From Mytilus edulis (Eukaryota > Mollusca > Bivalvia > Mytilida > Mytilidae): a DNA stretch of 64,000 bases. Position 1 is the first letter of the stretch. Each line of letters begins with the position of its first letter. Below are positions 35,801 through 46,960 of this stretch, one piece after another. The DNA is taken from positions 27,875,386-27,939,385 of the forward strand of contig NC_092348.1 in the NCBI RefSeq assembly GCF_963676685.1, read 5' to 3'. The notes under the pieces are model-generated. The model saw only the letters and a list, made by a program, of their open reading frames with translations, was not told where the DNA came from and made no database searches. The translations under genes and the position numbers were made by a program.

Positions 35801-38800
35801 TCCAAGATAAAATATATTAATACATCAAAAAAACTTGCACAATCAATTAAACGTCTACAAAAAAAATTATAAGAAACTGATGGTTACTTAGAAACTTACT
35901 GTTGTTTTGTTTTCTACAATAAATTCAATTGTTTTCTGCAAGTCTTTACTCAGAAGAGATCTTTTCATATCAACTTTTATTGAATACTGAAATAAAAAAA
36001 AATTGCATTTCTAATAAATACTTAGTATTGAGGATTTGCATTTTTCACCAAAAATAAATTTATGATGGATTTTTACTGATTGAATGCCAACCTTTAAACT
36101 TTTTAAAATTTTTCTTGGAGTTTGGTATTTTTGTTATTTTTACTTTTTTTTTTAAAGATATGAGTGCATGTCTATATAACCACCCTTATAGGCAGTCTAA
36201 AGATTTATGATTGCAATGATTGATAATGAAGTACAACTGTATTAAAAGCAGGAGGCTTCACTGGTTACATGTACTTTCAATATGTTTTAATAGAACAAAC
36301 CAAAAACATCAGTTGGATAAACATGAAAGTACACAAGAGAAAAATCACATTGTACATGTTGGATTTGTATGGCAATCATCTGAAAGGCAGAACAATGTAT
36401 ATTTGTTTATTCATTTTTTTTTGTGTATATTAATTAGGCCGTTAGGTTTTTGTTTGAATTTGTTTAACATTTGTCATTTTGTGATCTTTTATAGCTGACT
36501 ATGCGGTATGGGCTTTGCTCATTGTTGAAGACCGTACGGTGACCTATAGTTGTTAATGTCTATGTCATTGGTCTCTTGTGAAGAGTTGTCTCATTGGCAA
36601 TCATACCACATCTTCTTTTAAACACATACAATGTGAAGGTCATACAGTGACTTATAGTATTAGTTACTATCTGTTGTTATTAAGATCTTTGTCATTTTGT
36701 CTCTGGTGGCAATCATATCACAAATGTTATTTTTTTCCATATACATTTACATTATACAAACCTGTACATTGATAAATACACCATGGTAAGTCTCATATAA
36801 GGTTTTATTTGGCTTAGGTTTTAACGGAACTTCAAATGGAATTTCTGTCTTCCCTGATGGCAGTTTCCCTGGTTTCGATATCTCTAGTGAATAGTTTATC
36901 AAGTGGATAGGCTGGAAATAAGACCACATAAATTATTTGATGTAATTTTAAAAACACTATTATGGATTTTATAAGTCTAGCATATTTTCATTGACAATGA
37001 ATAAAGTTTTGGAAACACAAGGAAAAAGAAAAGCTAGAAGTTCATTGCAATCTAATCAAATTTGATAGAAAGTACCAGTGCATATCTGTTGTACCTCACA
37101 AACTATTTTATACACTGATTTTTCTTTTAAATTCTTTTACATTTCAGTTGAACCCTTTGTTGTTTCGTTACCAATAATATGATATCTAGAAATTCTTATT
37201 TTAAAAAATTTAAGCCACATGTTCATATATGCATGTTCTAATTAAAAAATTTGTATGACAGTATATATATATATGTAAGTGTCTTTAATTTAATTTTAAT
37301 TTTTGTATAATTGAATTATTAAGGAAATTTAATTTTGACAGTTTAGACAATTGTCAAATATCTTTGGTGAACTTCTAAACGTCTTTTATTTTGGTATTGT
37401 TGGATTGCTGTATCAATATGTCAATACATAAAAATTCCTTTCATTCAAAGAAAAGTAAAGTAAGATACAACACTTAGTCACTCACGGTGACTGATTTACT
37501 AATAGCAAAATTTCAATTATTCATCAGGTAGCAATAAACAGTTAGGAAAAAATACTAAAGTTTGCCCTTATGAATTTTACCATCCCCTTTTCATTGCTTT
37601 CTTGCAATATCAAGCTTACTGTTTGTGTCATATATGGGCATATGTATGTAATCAGAATCTTCCATAGATTTTATATCCAGTATATAAAATGGTGAAATAT
37701 AATTTCTTTTTGGTGTATCCATGGCAACAATCTGCATTTATTTGTTATAAAATATTGCAAAAAGGGGGGGAAAGATGTCACATATTTCCCCAAAATTTGG
37801 CTAAAAGTAGAATTTCAATCGCTTGAAGTAATACCTTTTCTGAAACTGTGTACATATATCATTCAGCAAATCCAATGAAAATCATATGTCTTTCGTCTCA
37901 TTTTTTTGTAAAATTGCGTCAAAAACTTCGTGTAGAAAAAAAGAGTTTGTAAACAGTACATTAATTTCTGGACCGATGGCCGGTCTAGCTATGAAAATAC
38001 GGATTGTCAAACAGAAAACAGCCCATAAAACATGTAAAAAATAATCTTGATGCACTTATAAACCATCTTTGAAGGCTAAATTAGCACTCATCTGTCTAAA
38101 AATGAATTTTATTACACAATAACTTTCCTATTTGAAAAATCCACCGGGGCCAAAATGCGAAACTAAACTCCTAACTGTGTATTGCTACCTTAATAGTATA
38201 TATTTTTTTCAAATTTTCCCTTTTAACTTATTTTCTGAGTTCTGCTAGCTAATACGAGTAAAATGGCCTTTTATTTTTGAAAATTGGTTGAGTAATCAAT
38301 ATTTTATGAAGGTTAGCAGTTGACACTAAAACGCGACAAAAACTGATTTTAAAGAAAGGTGCCAAGTCAAAATGTAAAATCTTGTTTCTACCTCAATATT
38401 TAGCCAAATCTTAAAAACTGTACCTCTTTTGTCAGTTTTTAATGTTGAATATCTTAATAAGATCTCTGATGATGCAACATTGTATAAAATATAGCAATTT
38501 CAAGCATAAAAATGTTAATCTTTATGCTTATTGCATACCAAAGACTTGATTAAAAAACTTGGTGATAGGGAATCAATTTCTTACATCTGATTTAACTATA
38601 CATTTAATATATGCCAAAATGTAACATGAAATCTTGATAAAAACAATAATTTGATATATTCGCAAGAAAAAAACCAACGTGTTCAATACTTAGACGACTA
38701 CATGCAGCCCAATCCATCAGAAGCAAGAGTTAAGCCGATAGAGTACAAATATAAGCCTTGTGTCAAAATGTCTAATTTTGGTTGCTAAGGACTGTAAACA

Positions 38801-41800
38801 ATAAAATTGATATATATTGTCATTCTTAAACACTTAATTTACTCAGAAGGTGATTTAGAATCTAAATATCAATAGATTTGTGGCATGAAAAGTCTTAAAT
38901 TATACAATTCTAAGCTTGGTAAGTATGCCATAAGGTAGCAATAAACAGTTAGGAAAAAATACTAAAGTTTGCCCTTATGAATTTTACCATCCCCTTTTCA
39001 TTGCTTTCTTGCAATATCAAGCTTACTGTTTGTGTCATATATGGGCATATGTATGTAATCAGAATCTTCCATAGATTTTATATCCAGTATATAAAATGGA
39101 GAAATATAATTTCTTTTTGGTGTATCCATGGCAACAATCTGCATTTATTTGTTATAAAATATTGCAAAAAGGGGGGGAAAGATGTCACATATTTCCCCAA
39201 AATTTGGCTAAAAGTAGAATTTCAATCGCTTGAAGTAATACCTTTTCTGAAACTGTGTACATATATCATTCAGCAAATCCAATGAAAATCATATGTCTTT
39301 CGTCTCATTTTTTTGTAAAATTGCGTCAAAAACTTCGTGTAGAAAAAAAGAGTTTGTAAACAGTACATTAATTTCTGGACCGATGGCCGGTCTAGCTATG
39401 AAAATACGGATTGTCAAACAGAAAACAGCCCATAAAACATGTAAAAAATAATCTTGATGCACTTATAAACCATCTTTGAAGGCTAAATTAGCACTCATCT
39501 GTCTAAAAATGAATTTTATTACACAATAACTTTCCTATTTGAAAAATCCACCGGGGCCAAAATGCGAAACTAAACTCCTAACTGTGTATTGCTACCTCAA
39601 CAGATATATAAATTACCTTAAGTGAATTGTAAAATGCTTCAAACAGTCCAACACTTTTGGCACTCAGCTGTAAAGTGACAGCGCCATCTACTGTTAATGT
39701 GATTCCTTGATGCTGTAAATCTCCATTACTTGTCACAACAATCACTCCAGCAACAACATCCTAAAAGACACAAAATGTTATAACAAATTTTCATAATCGC
39801 AATGATTTTTTTTGTTATTTTATCGTTCACCAGATGGGCAAAAGATGTGAGTTTTACTATTATGATTTAGTAAATGCTACATACATGTACAGATAATACT
39901 GCGAAATCTAAATGTGAGTTTAAATAATGCAAAGCCTTTTCTAAAATATCAAAATATATATAAAGCCAATGAGAAAAAAAAACCAACTAAACTATATTTC
40001 TATATAGCCATGTTTGTCAAGTGGTCTAAAGTGCAGGCTGTGTTGCCACTGTACCTCAGATGCAGGGCTTAAAATCATGACAAGAGAAGAACAAAAATTT
40101 GCTTTCTAACATTGTTCGGCTAAGTTTGAGACAAAATATATAAACATGATATAGATACATGTATAAGGTTAGTATTTTTTTTTTCAAGAATGTAAAATAA
40201 CTACACAAACATGCAGTTTGTCTTTCCTTAATGAGTCATCTTAATTTCAATATCCTATTTTTACTATGTTCACAAGACTGATAATAAAATTAACGGTACC
40301 AACTTTCTTGCACCAGATGCGCATTTCGACAATACATGTCTCTTCAGTGATGCTCATGGCCAAAATATTTGAAATCCAAAGCTTATATAAAAGATGAAGA
40401 GCTATAAGTATCACAATTGGTTATTTGTGGTCAAAATGCTGCTCTATTAAGTTTTGCGATAAAAAATCAAATAATGATATAAACATGGATTCTTCGCTCC
40501 AGTCTTAAAGATGACTGGATCTATTTGTTGACATACATGTACATACTAGTAAAGTTACAAAATCAGGGAAAACAGATATGGTATTATCATAAAAATTGAA
40601 GATGCAGGTATTAAATATTTCTTATTGTCCCTCAAATATAAAGTGTGTAATTCAGACCTGCCAACTTTTGAAAATCTCCATGGGGGATTTAGCGCGCGAC
40701 CAGATTTTTAAGGGTTACAAATTTTTGCGATGTTTCTGTGTGCATTGTTTTTTACTCCTAAAATAGTCTCATTTCTCTTATTTTTTCTTTTCGTATACTA
40801 ATGATGAGCTTGTAGGCCTTGGTTTCTTTTATTTGCGTGATTCTTGTAATAATTTTGAAATTTACAAAATAACTGAAGAATGCAGATTATAAATAACATT
40901 AAAAATAAAGGATACCAAGTGGAGACCCCCTTTTCCCCCTCCAAAGACCTTCTTATCTATGAACCATGACTCAAAAGATCTAAACCTACATGTCCTAAAG
41001 TTAGAAGGATGAATACAGATTTTGATTTAGTGTTATCAGTTTTAATGAGAAAATGGATAAAATTTGAGTTATCTTTCTTTATATTCAGAGGTGCTCTTAT
41101 CGGCGGAGGCTTATAAAGTAACAAAGTAGAGGAGTGAATACAAAAATGGCGTCGATTTTAAATCAACAGACACATGTCTGGTTTCAAAAATTAAACGGAT
41201 TTCAAGATAAACGATGTTTTCTTGAGAGTTCATTACAGTTCTCATCCTACAGTTTATTACGATTTTGTTGTGGAACTATGGTAAACGTTGCAAATTGTGC
41301 TCGTTTGATAAATTAATTAAAATTGAAAGGCTGTCTGACCGAAATTTATTTGTGTTTACAAATTAATTTTGAGGATTGCTATGACCCATTAGGTAATCAG
41401 ATTACATGTATTTACAACAACTAATTATGACACCTGCTGTGACTGTTGACTAGGGTAGGGTCGTTAACTTGTCATAATATGTCCCCAGGTAAAATTATAG
41501 ATTTTTTAAAATTGATAAGAAAACTTCAAAATCGGTAACCAATAATTTTTTCGGGTATATTTTGTGAAAATCGGGATTTTGACTAATTTTACGATCCCGA
41601 TATCGGGATTCGGGTTGAGGGATAAAATCGGGATGATACCGCGAAAATCGGGATAGTTGGCAGGTCTGGTAATTTTAAAAAGATTCTAAATGAATATATA
41701 TGCAGTAAATTTTTTAGGGTTAAATTTTCCAATGAAAAGTGTATTTCAAAATCTCATTTAAGAATAATTAAAACTGGTAGAAAAACTGTTGATTACTAAA

Positions 41801-42618
41801 TTCAATATTTGATTTCACCACAAACACACACAAAAAGTATGATACATGTATTCTATAATGATATAATTTGTTTACATCAAGTACAAATGTAACACTAGTA
41901 CTGTACATGTATATGAAAGTAAACTTGAACAATAATGTTGAATACATTACAATGTGAATTTGTTTCCTTTACTATTGAAATTTTGTTTTCAAATTCAGTA
42001 ACATTACCACAAATTATCATAGGCATGTTACTGAATTTTCATGTAACCTTAATATAGGTAGTCAGTGCCTAATTTGTATGCTTGTAGTTCAAATCCTTTT
42101 TTGATACTTTGTCTGAGTTGTCCTTATACAAAATGTAGACGACTTGAGTCAAGTTATTAGCAGTCTGAGTTGTCCTCTAAGATGGTCAAAGATATCTTCT
42201 TAGACAGTCAGGAATTTCTTCTTAGACGGTCATGGATGTCTTCTTAGAGGGTCTGACTTGTCTCTGGGTAAGTTGTCCTGCATTCACTGGAACAAGTTTA
42301 CAATGGACATTATGGTACAATTTACTGTGGTAGGAGTTTGGGTTTTGAGGTACCAGTTGACATTGGTATGAGTTTGAAATGGTAAGAAATAACTATATTC
42401 ATTGAGATATAATTTTGACAGACACTGACCAGTGCAGTGCACTTAGAAATGTAAGTTGTCTATGTTTACCACCCTTCAATATATCAGGCATTTACTTGGA
42501 CAGACTTTCAAACTCATTGATCTGTCCATGAACAAGATATCCACGAAATAATGCAGAGACTTACGCCCTCTTTGTAGATCTTATTCACTTTCTTCAGACG
42601 AACATCAAGTGTTGCCAT
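29870..42618 (-). CDS. VPS26C: VPS26C (DSCR3), Retriever complex arrestin-fold subunit
   Basis: VPS26C pairs with VPS35L and VPS29 in Retriever, which works with the CCC complex and SNX17 to recycle integrins and other cargo from endosomes. Exons on the minus strand: 42618-42565, 39760-39617, 36911-36762, 35986-35900, 35089-35015, 32440-32360, 31863-31767, 30416-30291 and 29952-29870. They total 897 nt, 298 aa plus TGA, against 297 aa in human, and every splice phase agrees. Diagnostic stretches are LQLSAKSVGLFEAFYNS, PGKLPSGKTEIPFEVPL, YETYHGVF, DMKRSLLSKDL, RVETCGCAEGYAKD, IQNIQIADGDVSRGL and DDHLVTENFPIKLVRY. Together these cover both arrestin beta-sandwich lobes. The ATG follows an in-frame TAG at 42627-42625. 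The gene is convergent with BAG1 and divergent from SAXO. Its introns hold several recent insertions, including a hammerhead motif in intron 1. Confidence 0.96.
30160..30265 (+). repeat. Family A fragment beside VPS26C exon 8
   Basis: GTGCATTGTTGAAGGCTATA, AAGTGACCTATAGTTGTTAA and GTCTCATTGGCAATCATATA match the 3' half of family A. The fragment ends 26 bp from the end of exon 8. Confidence 0.75.
30765..30935. repeat. Inverted-repeat element in VPS26C intron 7
   Basis: GAATGACTGTAATATTTTCT, AAATAACATTAAAAATGTG and GTGCACAC on the left oppose GTGTGCACAC, TTTTTTATGTTATTTCG and AAATATAACAGTCATTTC on the right. The arms are about 65 bp and imperfect, with a loop near 35 bp. A family-specific flank with TTGACGTCACCGTCACATGA follows. 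Confidence 0.75.
31372..31412 (+). ncRNA. Hammerhead ribozyme-like motif (divergent)
   Basis: CTGATGA (31376-31382) is followed by A, a stem II of GGTCC-TTTTT-GGACC, then GAAA (31399-31402), a minimal stem III CCGG, and TC with the predicted cleavage after C31408. GCCT (31372-31375) can pair with GGGC (31409-31412) as a 4-bp stem I with one wobble pair. The extra A between the core and stem II is unusual. Motifs of this kind are known from Penelope-like elements. It is antisense to VPS26C. Probably a relic. Confidence 0.5.
31553..31710. repeat. GC-rich repeat with G12 and C7-8 tracts
   Basis: GTGGCGGATCCAGGGGGGGG then GGTGCGCACCCCCCC, with two further blocks of about seven C residues followed by CTTT near 31650 and 31685. 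This contrasts sharply with the AT-rich surroundings. It is a known kind of invertebrate dispersed repeat. It lies 57 bp from VPS26C exon 7. Confidence 0.7.
32850..34480. repeat. Foldback arms (family of 1507-2116) around another repeat
   Basis: The left arm near 32858-32940 (TTTTAAACTTTTGTGAGTTC, AATACAATAGCTATTGTTCT) and the right arm near 34340-34440 (AAATTTAAAGGTCCCAATGA, ACAATAGCTTTAGTATTGAT, TTACAAAAGTTTAAA) are inverted relative to each other. They match the arms at 1507-2116. The interior holds the 32970-34245 repeat. Confidence 0.7.
32970..34245 (+). repeat. Dispersed repeat with internal duplication
   Basis: Starts AGGCTTTCAAGAGCCTGTGT and CGCTCACCTTGG, and ends GACGGACGACGACGATGGAC and AAGCTCACTTGGCCCTTTGG. 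The interior has two copies, about 33240-33690 and 33715-34175, of a block with AATAACTCCTTAAGGGGTCA, TTAGCCATGGCAGCCATCTT and GGCGGGGTCACGCCACACAT. Period is about 478 bp. No real coding frame. Common in bivalve genomes to my knowledge. Confidence 0.8.
36400..36617 (+). repeat. Dispersed repeat family A, copy 2
   Basis: From TTAATTAGGCCGTTAGGTTT to CAATCATACCACATCTTC, in VPS26C intron 3, with a partial second 3' end just downstream (GGTCATACAGTGACTTATAG). Confidence 0.8.
37526..38190. mobile_element. 665-bp inverted-repeat element, copy 1
   Basis: Begins AGGTAGCAATAAACAGTTAG and ends CTAACTGTGTATTGCTACCT, an imperfect inverted pair of about 22 bp. The interior has no transposase frame. It is the same length as, and virtually identical to, 38933-39597 (I found one interior substitution, GGTGAAA against GGAGAAA, by eye). 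Confidence 0.85.
38933..39597. mobile_element. 665-bp inverted-repeat element, copy 2
   Basis: Same element and orientation as 37526-38190, in the same VPS26C intron. It ends 19 bp from the splice donor of exon 2. The 742 bp between the copies is therefore also bounded by inverted ends. No clear target duplication is visible. Confidence 0.85.
40310..40353 (-). ncRNA. Hammerhead ribozyme, complete type I core
   Basis: On the minus strand: stem I 5' GCATCA (40353-40348), core CTGAAGA (40347-40341), stem II GACA-TGTAT-TGTC (40340-40328), GAAA (40327-40324), stem III T-GCGC-A closed by the A15.1/U16.1 pair, ATC with the predicted cleavage after position 40316, then stem I 3' TGGTGC (40315-40310). 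Every invariant residue (CUGANGA, GAA, A-U closing pair, NUH triplet) is present. Stem I forms six pairs with one wobble. A GGTACC lies just downstream, as in the related repeat at 62.0-62.4 kb. It lies in VPS26C intron 1 in the sense orientation. Confidence 0.85.
40653..41668. mobile_element. 1-kb DNA transposon-like element with 14-bp inverted ends
   Basis: CAGACCTGCCAACT (40653-40666) and AGTTGGCAGGTCTG (41655-41668) are perfect inverted ends, flanked by a GTAATT direct repeat (40647-40652 and 41669-41674). The interior contains ATGGCGTCGATTTTAAATCA with a short open frame (about 41134-41316) that I do not recognise. Non-autonomous; superfamily uncertain. Confidence 0.8.
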
Positions 42619-43640
42619 TTTTAGCTATCATGTGACTTCGCCGGAAATGTACATAAATATCCCTTGCAACATTAAAAAATATTGTTCAAGTTAAAGCACA
42701 GGTATATGTATAATTCAAAAATTTAAATAACGAACAGAGTAATGATACTCATAAATTATGTGTTCTAATTATAAGTAAAAACATCAATTAGAAAGATTTT
42801 TTTCATGAATTTAAGCTTCAAAAAATATGACCTAATACCATTTATTATGTGATTTCAAACGAGCACCACTACGGACTTGACTTCGGTGTTCTCGTTTGCT
42901 AAATTACGAGGTATAATGATTTTTAACAAACTAGAAGCAAACAACTAATATAATAACTAGAAGCAAACAACTAATATTATATTAGTTGTTTGCTTCTAGT
43001 TTGTTAATAATCAAAACAATCCTTGTCTTCTAGAATATGCTGTTATACTGAATGTAAATATGCATTGCTGTTTCTATTATGGTTTCGGTTGGACGATCTG
43101 TTGTTACGTAGTTCAAATAATTGTAAAAATGCCATATTCCATACCATTATTGTCATGAAAATTGTTTGAATGAATATGTGAAAATAATTGTATAAAGTTC
43201 GAGATGGCATGTTGATTACGTAAGCGCATCACTAATTTTAATATCCAGTGGTGTTGGCTAATTTGTTGATTGAATCATATGTTCTATCTATCTATACTAT
43301 CATCTAACTTATCTTTAAACCCCTTTGCAGTCTAGAGGAACCATATTTTCATATGTAGAAACGGTTCTGTCGTTATGTACAGTTTTCTTCTCCTTCCACC
43401 ATTGTGCAGCTAACCATATTTACATGCTCAGTTCGAGTTTGTATATCCTTCCACCATTCGCGTGACATCTGAGGTGCGCCTATTTACAGTGACATCCTAC
43501 CCATGACCGGCACAATTTGCACAAATTCCTTTATATTGCCGTTTATTTCACTTGATTCTAGAAATGTGTGTGGTTTCCCCAACCACGCCCTTATCGATGT
43601 TGAGATAACGGAATGGTTTATTTTTAATGTCACTGCTTCA
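42619..43640. other. Upstream of VPS26C: intergenic DNA with a triple repeat palindrome
   Basis: Holds the VPS26C 5' UTR and promoter, not further resolvable. At about 42930-43005, CTAGAAGCAAACAACTAATA occurs twice directly and once inverted, forming a large near-perfect hairpin. No gene seen. Confidence 0.6.
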
Positions 43641-43654
43641 CACTAGTTCGCATT

Positions 43655-43730
43655 GTTTTGTGGTTTGCAAGTTGTGTCGACTGTTATATTATTTGTGGTT
43701 TGCAAGTTGTGTCGACTGTTATATTATTTG
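43655..43730 (+). repeat. 37-bp tandem duplication
   Basis: TTTGTGGTTTGCAAGTTGTG followed by TCGACTGTTATATTA occurs twice in direct succession. Confidence 0.9.
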
Positions 43731-43739
43731 TGTTTTGCG

Positions 43740-44377
43740 TTTCTCATGGTTAAGCCCTTTTTAACAGATTTTTGTAGCCCGTTCTTATGTTTTCTATTAC
43801 ACCACTGTCCCAGGTTAGGGGTAAGGGTTGCCGGGGATCCCGCTAACATATTTAACATCCCAAATTCTGCATGCATGTGTCTGTCCCAAGTCAGGAGCCT
43901 GTAATTCAGTGGTTGTCGTTTGTTTATGTGTTACATATTTGTTTTTCGTTCATTTTTTGTACATAAATGAGGCAGTTTTTTTTCTCGTTTGAATTGTTTA
44001 ACATTGTTATTTCATGTTTTCTGTTACACCACTGTCCCAGGTTAGAGGTAAGGGTTGCCGGGGATCCCGCTAACATATTTAACATCCCAAATTCTGCATG
44101 CATGTGTCTGTCCCAAGTCAGGAGCCTGTAATTCAGTGGTTGTCGTTTGTTTATGTGTTACATATTCGTTTTTCGTTCATTTTTTGTACATAAATGAGGC
44201 AGTTTTTTTTCTCGTTTGAATTATTTAACATTGTTATTTCATGGCCTTTTATAACTGACTATGCGTTATCCGTTTTTCTCATTGTTGAAGGTCGTACGGT
44301 GACCTATAGTTGTTAATTTCTGTGTCATTTTGGTCTCTTTGTGGAAAGTTGTCTCATTGGCAATCATACCCCATCTT
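43740..44377 (+). repeat. Family A repeat with a 227-bp internal tandem duplication
   Basis: TTTCTATTACACCACTGTCC (43791) recurs as TTTCTGTTACACCACTGTCC (44018), and the whole 227-bp block (43791-44017, 44018-44244) is nearly identical. It is followed by the usual family A 3' half ending CAATCATACCCCATC. Confidence 0.9.
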
Positions 44378-44764
44378 TTTTTTTTAAATATTAGCATTTT
44401 CACAAAGCGGGTGGCCTAGCATGCCATTAAATCTGTTTCAACCCGCCACTTTTTCGTAAAATGTCAGGTATTAAGTCAGCAGTATAACAGTTGTTATCCA
44501 ATACTAGTACTAGGAGTTCGTTTCTATGTGTGCTCATTTCGTTTTTCAAATTGTTACACTTCGGTGTTCCTGTTATTCTTTTGTGTTCCTCATATAGTTA
44601 ATGTGTTCCCTCGGTTTTGGTTTGTTACCCTGATTTGTTTTCTCTCTGTTTTGTTTGAACACCGGTATACTACTGTTGCCTTTGTTTTTTGTTTGCCTTA
44701 TATTATTTCGTGGCAAATTTCTGTTTGTATTTCAGATATAGTGGCCTAAACCAACTAACTGATG

Positions 44765-45160
44765 AGTCAAGTTAAGCCCTTTTCAACTGATTTTTATAAC
44801 TTGTTCTTCATAATCACGTTGAACAGTTACGCTACTGTCCCAGCTAGGTTAGGGGATGGTTGAGCGCCCGCTAACGTGTTTAATCCTTTCACATTATATA
44901 TGTGCCTGTCTCAGGTCAGAAGCTTGTAATTCAGTGATTGTTGTTTGTTGCTGTGTTACATATTTGTTTTTCATTTATTATTTTGTACACAAATTATGCT
45001 GTTTGTTTTGTTTTACATTTGTCATTAGGGGTATAGCTAACTATGTGGTATGGGCTTTGCTCATAGTTGAGGACGTATGGTGATCTATAGTTGTTTATTT
45101 CTGTGTCATTTGTCTTGTTGCGTGTTGTCTTATTGGAAATAATACCACATCTTCTTTTTT
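44765..45160 (+). repeat. Family A repeat, diverged copy
   Basis: AAGCCCTTTTCAACTGATTT, TCAGGTCAGAAGCTTGTAAT and TATGTGGTATGGGCTTTGCT align with the family A copies. Confidence 0.8.
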
Positions 45161-45890
45161 CATAATTCTGTTGACAGTTATATTTTTTTTTACTCTACGC
45201 TTAACATCTTTCAATCTTATCAAGAAATAGTTTTCGCGCCTTCTTGGACTGTAAAAAACAGATGGTAACCTAAGGTCCTAATCTAATGTCTTTCATTCAA
45301 GTTAGCAAAAGTTGATGCAGGAATGCAGATAATTAATGTGAATTCTAATTTAAAACAACACATTGTTAAAATTATGACCTTATAAATATAAATATTTATA
45401 CAGGTGTAGATTATTTTTATTTGATTTTTAACGTTTTTTAAATTGCCATTGAAGGAGAGATAACTCTGAAATACTGAAATTTCTTTTGGAATCTAAATGG
45501 AATTTTGGTATTTTTGTCGAAAAAACATACGATGACCCAATCTTTTCTTTTGATATTCTCAAAGCACTTTCTGAAAGTAACCTTGTCGTATTTTATTTTA
45601 CAATTCTATCATTTAGTAAAGCTTCTAATCACATAATGATGATTTTTCTTATACATACAAAGTTTGTCATTTTGTTATAACCCGTAGATTGAGGTGACCA
45701 ATCATTTTTATCATATTTTTAAACATATATCAATAATTAAATACTACGTGTTGGCAAATTAGGAACAAATTCTATCATTTTTAATGTATACTCCTTTTTA
45801 CTGTAACAAAAAAGGGAAGTATACTAGACACATTTACTGGAAATGTGAAGATATGATTGAAGCTTCAATTTTTTTCCTGGACAACATATA
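45161..45890. other. Intergenic DNA, no gene seen
   Basis: AT-rich sequence without recognisable genes or repeats. An open frame at 45486-45680 has no known domain. Confidence 0.5.
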
Positions 45891-45898
45891 ATATAAAA

Positions 45899-46100
45899 AA
45901 GAAGATATGGTATGATTGGCAATGAGAAATCTATCCACAAGAGAACAAAATGACACAGAAATTAACAACTGTAATAGGTCACTATACGGCCTTCAACAAT
46001 GAGCAAAGCACATACCGCATAGTCATCTATAAAGGCCCCGAAATGACGATGTAAACCAATTCAAACGAAAAAACTAACGGCCTTATTTATATAAAAAATG
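45899..46100 (-). repeat. Family A repeat, reverse copy
   Basis: ATGGTATGATTGGCAATGAG, TAATAGGTCACTATACGGCC and GCACATACCGCATAGTCATC are the reverse complement of family A. Confidence 0.8.
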
Positions 46101-46564
46101 AATGTACGTTTCGACGAAAAGGTGAATCATATGTGTTGTTTTCTGCTATTTATCATCCAGTATCATATATGTTTGATTGCCATTGTCATAGCATGTATAT
46201 GCTTTGGCCACTAAACTCATGCATTTGTATCTCGTCAGGCGTCTCACAATTTTATATGTACCACCTTTAATAAGTATTAAGTATGACGATACATTTTTAC
46301 TTCTGTTCCCGTACTACGAACAGCAAATGTATTTATTTTGTAAAACATTTCCGTACTCTGGCATTTTTTTAAATTATATTCAAATTTACATCAGTAGATA
46401 CGTTATTATATTTAACGCCATTTAGGCCAAGATTATAGCTATCTTTTTGGCATTGTTTTACACCCCCCATTTTTATTCAATATTGTATCAAGTTATATTG
46501 TGTCAAAGATCGATTTTTTTTTGTTCTGTGCATGTTTTTCTCGTTTTTGTTAACATGCATGTTT

Positions 46565-46960
46565 GGTTGAGTTAAGCCATTTCAATTGATATTTTATATT
46601 TGGTCTTTCTATGTTGTGATGTTACACTAAGAGTAAAGATTGGCGCCTGTTAAAACGTCTTTTGAAAATTAAACCCGCTGCATTTGTTTGCCACTTACCA
46701 AAGTCAGGAATCTGTTGATCAGCGGTTGTCGTTTGTTGATGTGGTAAATAAGTGTTTCTCGTTTGTCGTGTTTTCATATAAATGACTAAATGATACCATT
46801 GGTTTTCCTGTTTGAAATGTTTTACACTGGTAATTTTTGGAACCCTTTGTAGCTTGCTGTTCGGTATTAGCCAAGGCTCCGTGTTGAAGGCTCTACTTTG
46901 ACCTATAATTGTTTACTTTTTACACATTGTGACTCGGGTAGAGAGTTGTCTAATTGGCAC
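46565..46960 (+). repeat. Family A-related repeat, diverged
   Basis: GAGTTAAGCCATTTCAATTG, AGCGGTTGTCGTTTGTTGAT, TAGCTTGCTGTTCGGTATTA and GAGAGTTGTCTAATTGGCAC follow the family A order. A shorter relative lies at about 13590-13700 (TAGCTTGCTGTTCGGTGTGA). Confidence 0.7.

Noticed and set aside
37549-39285. 100-aa frame in the 665-bp element as a transposase
   Set aside because: No catalytic motif, and the frame is not maintained through the element.
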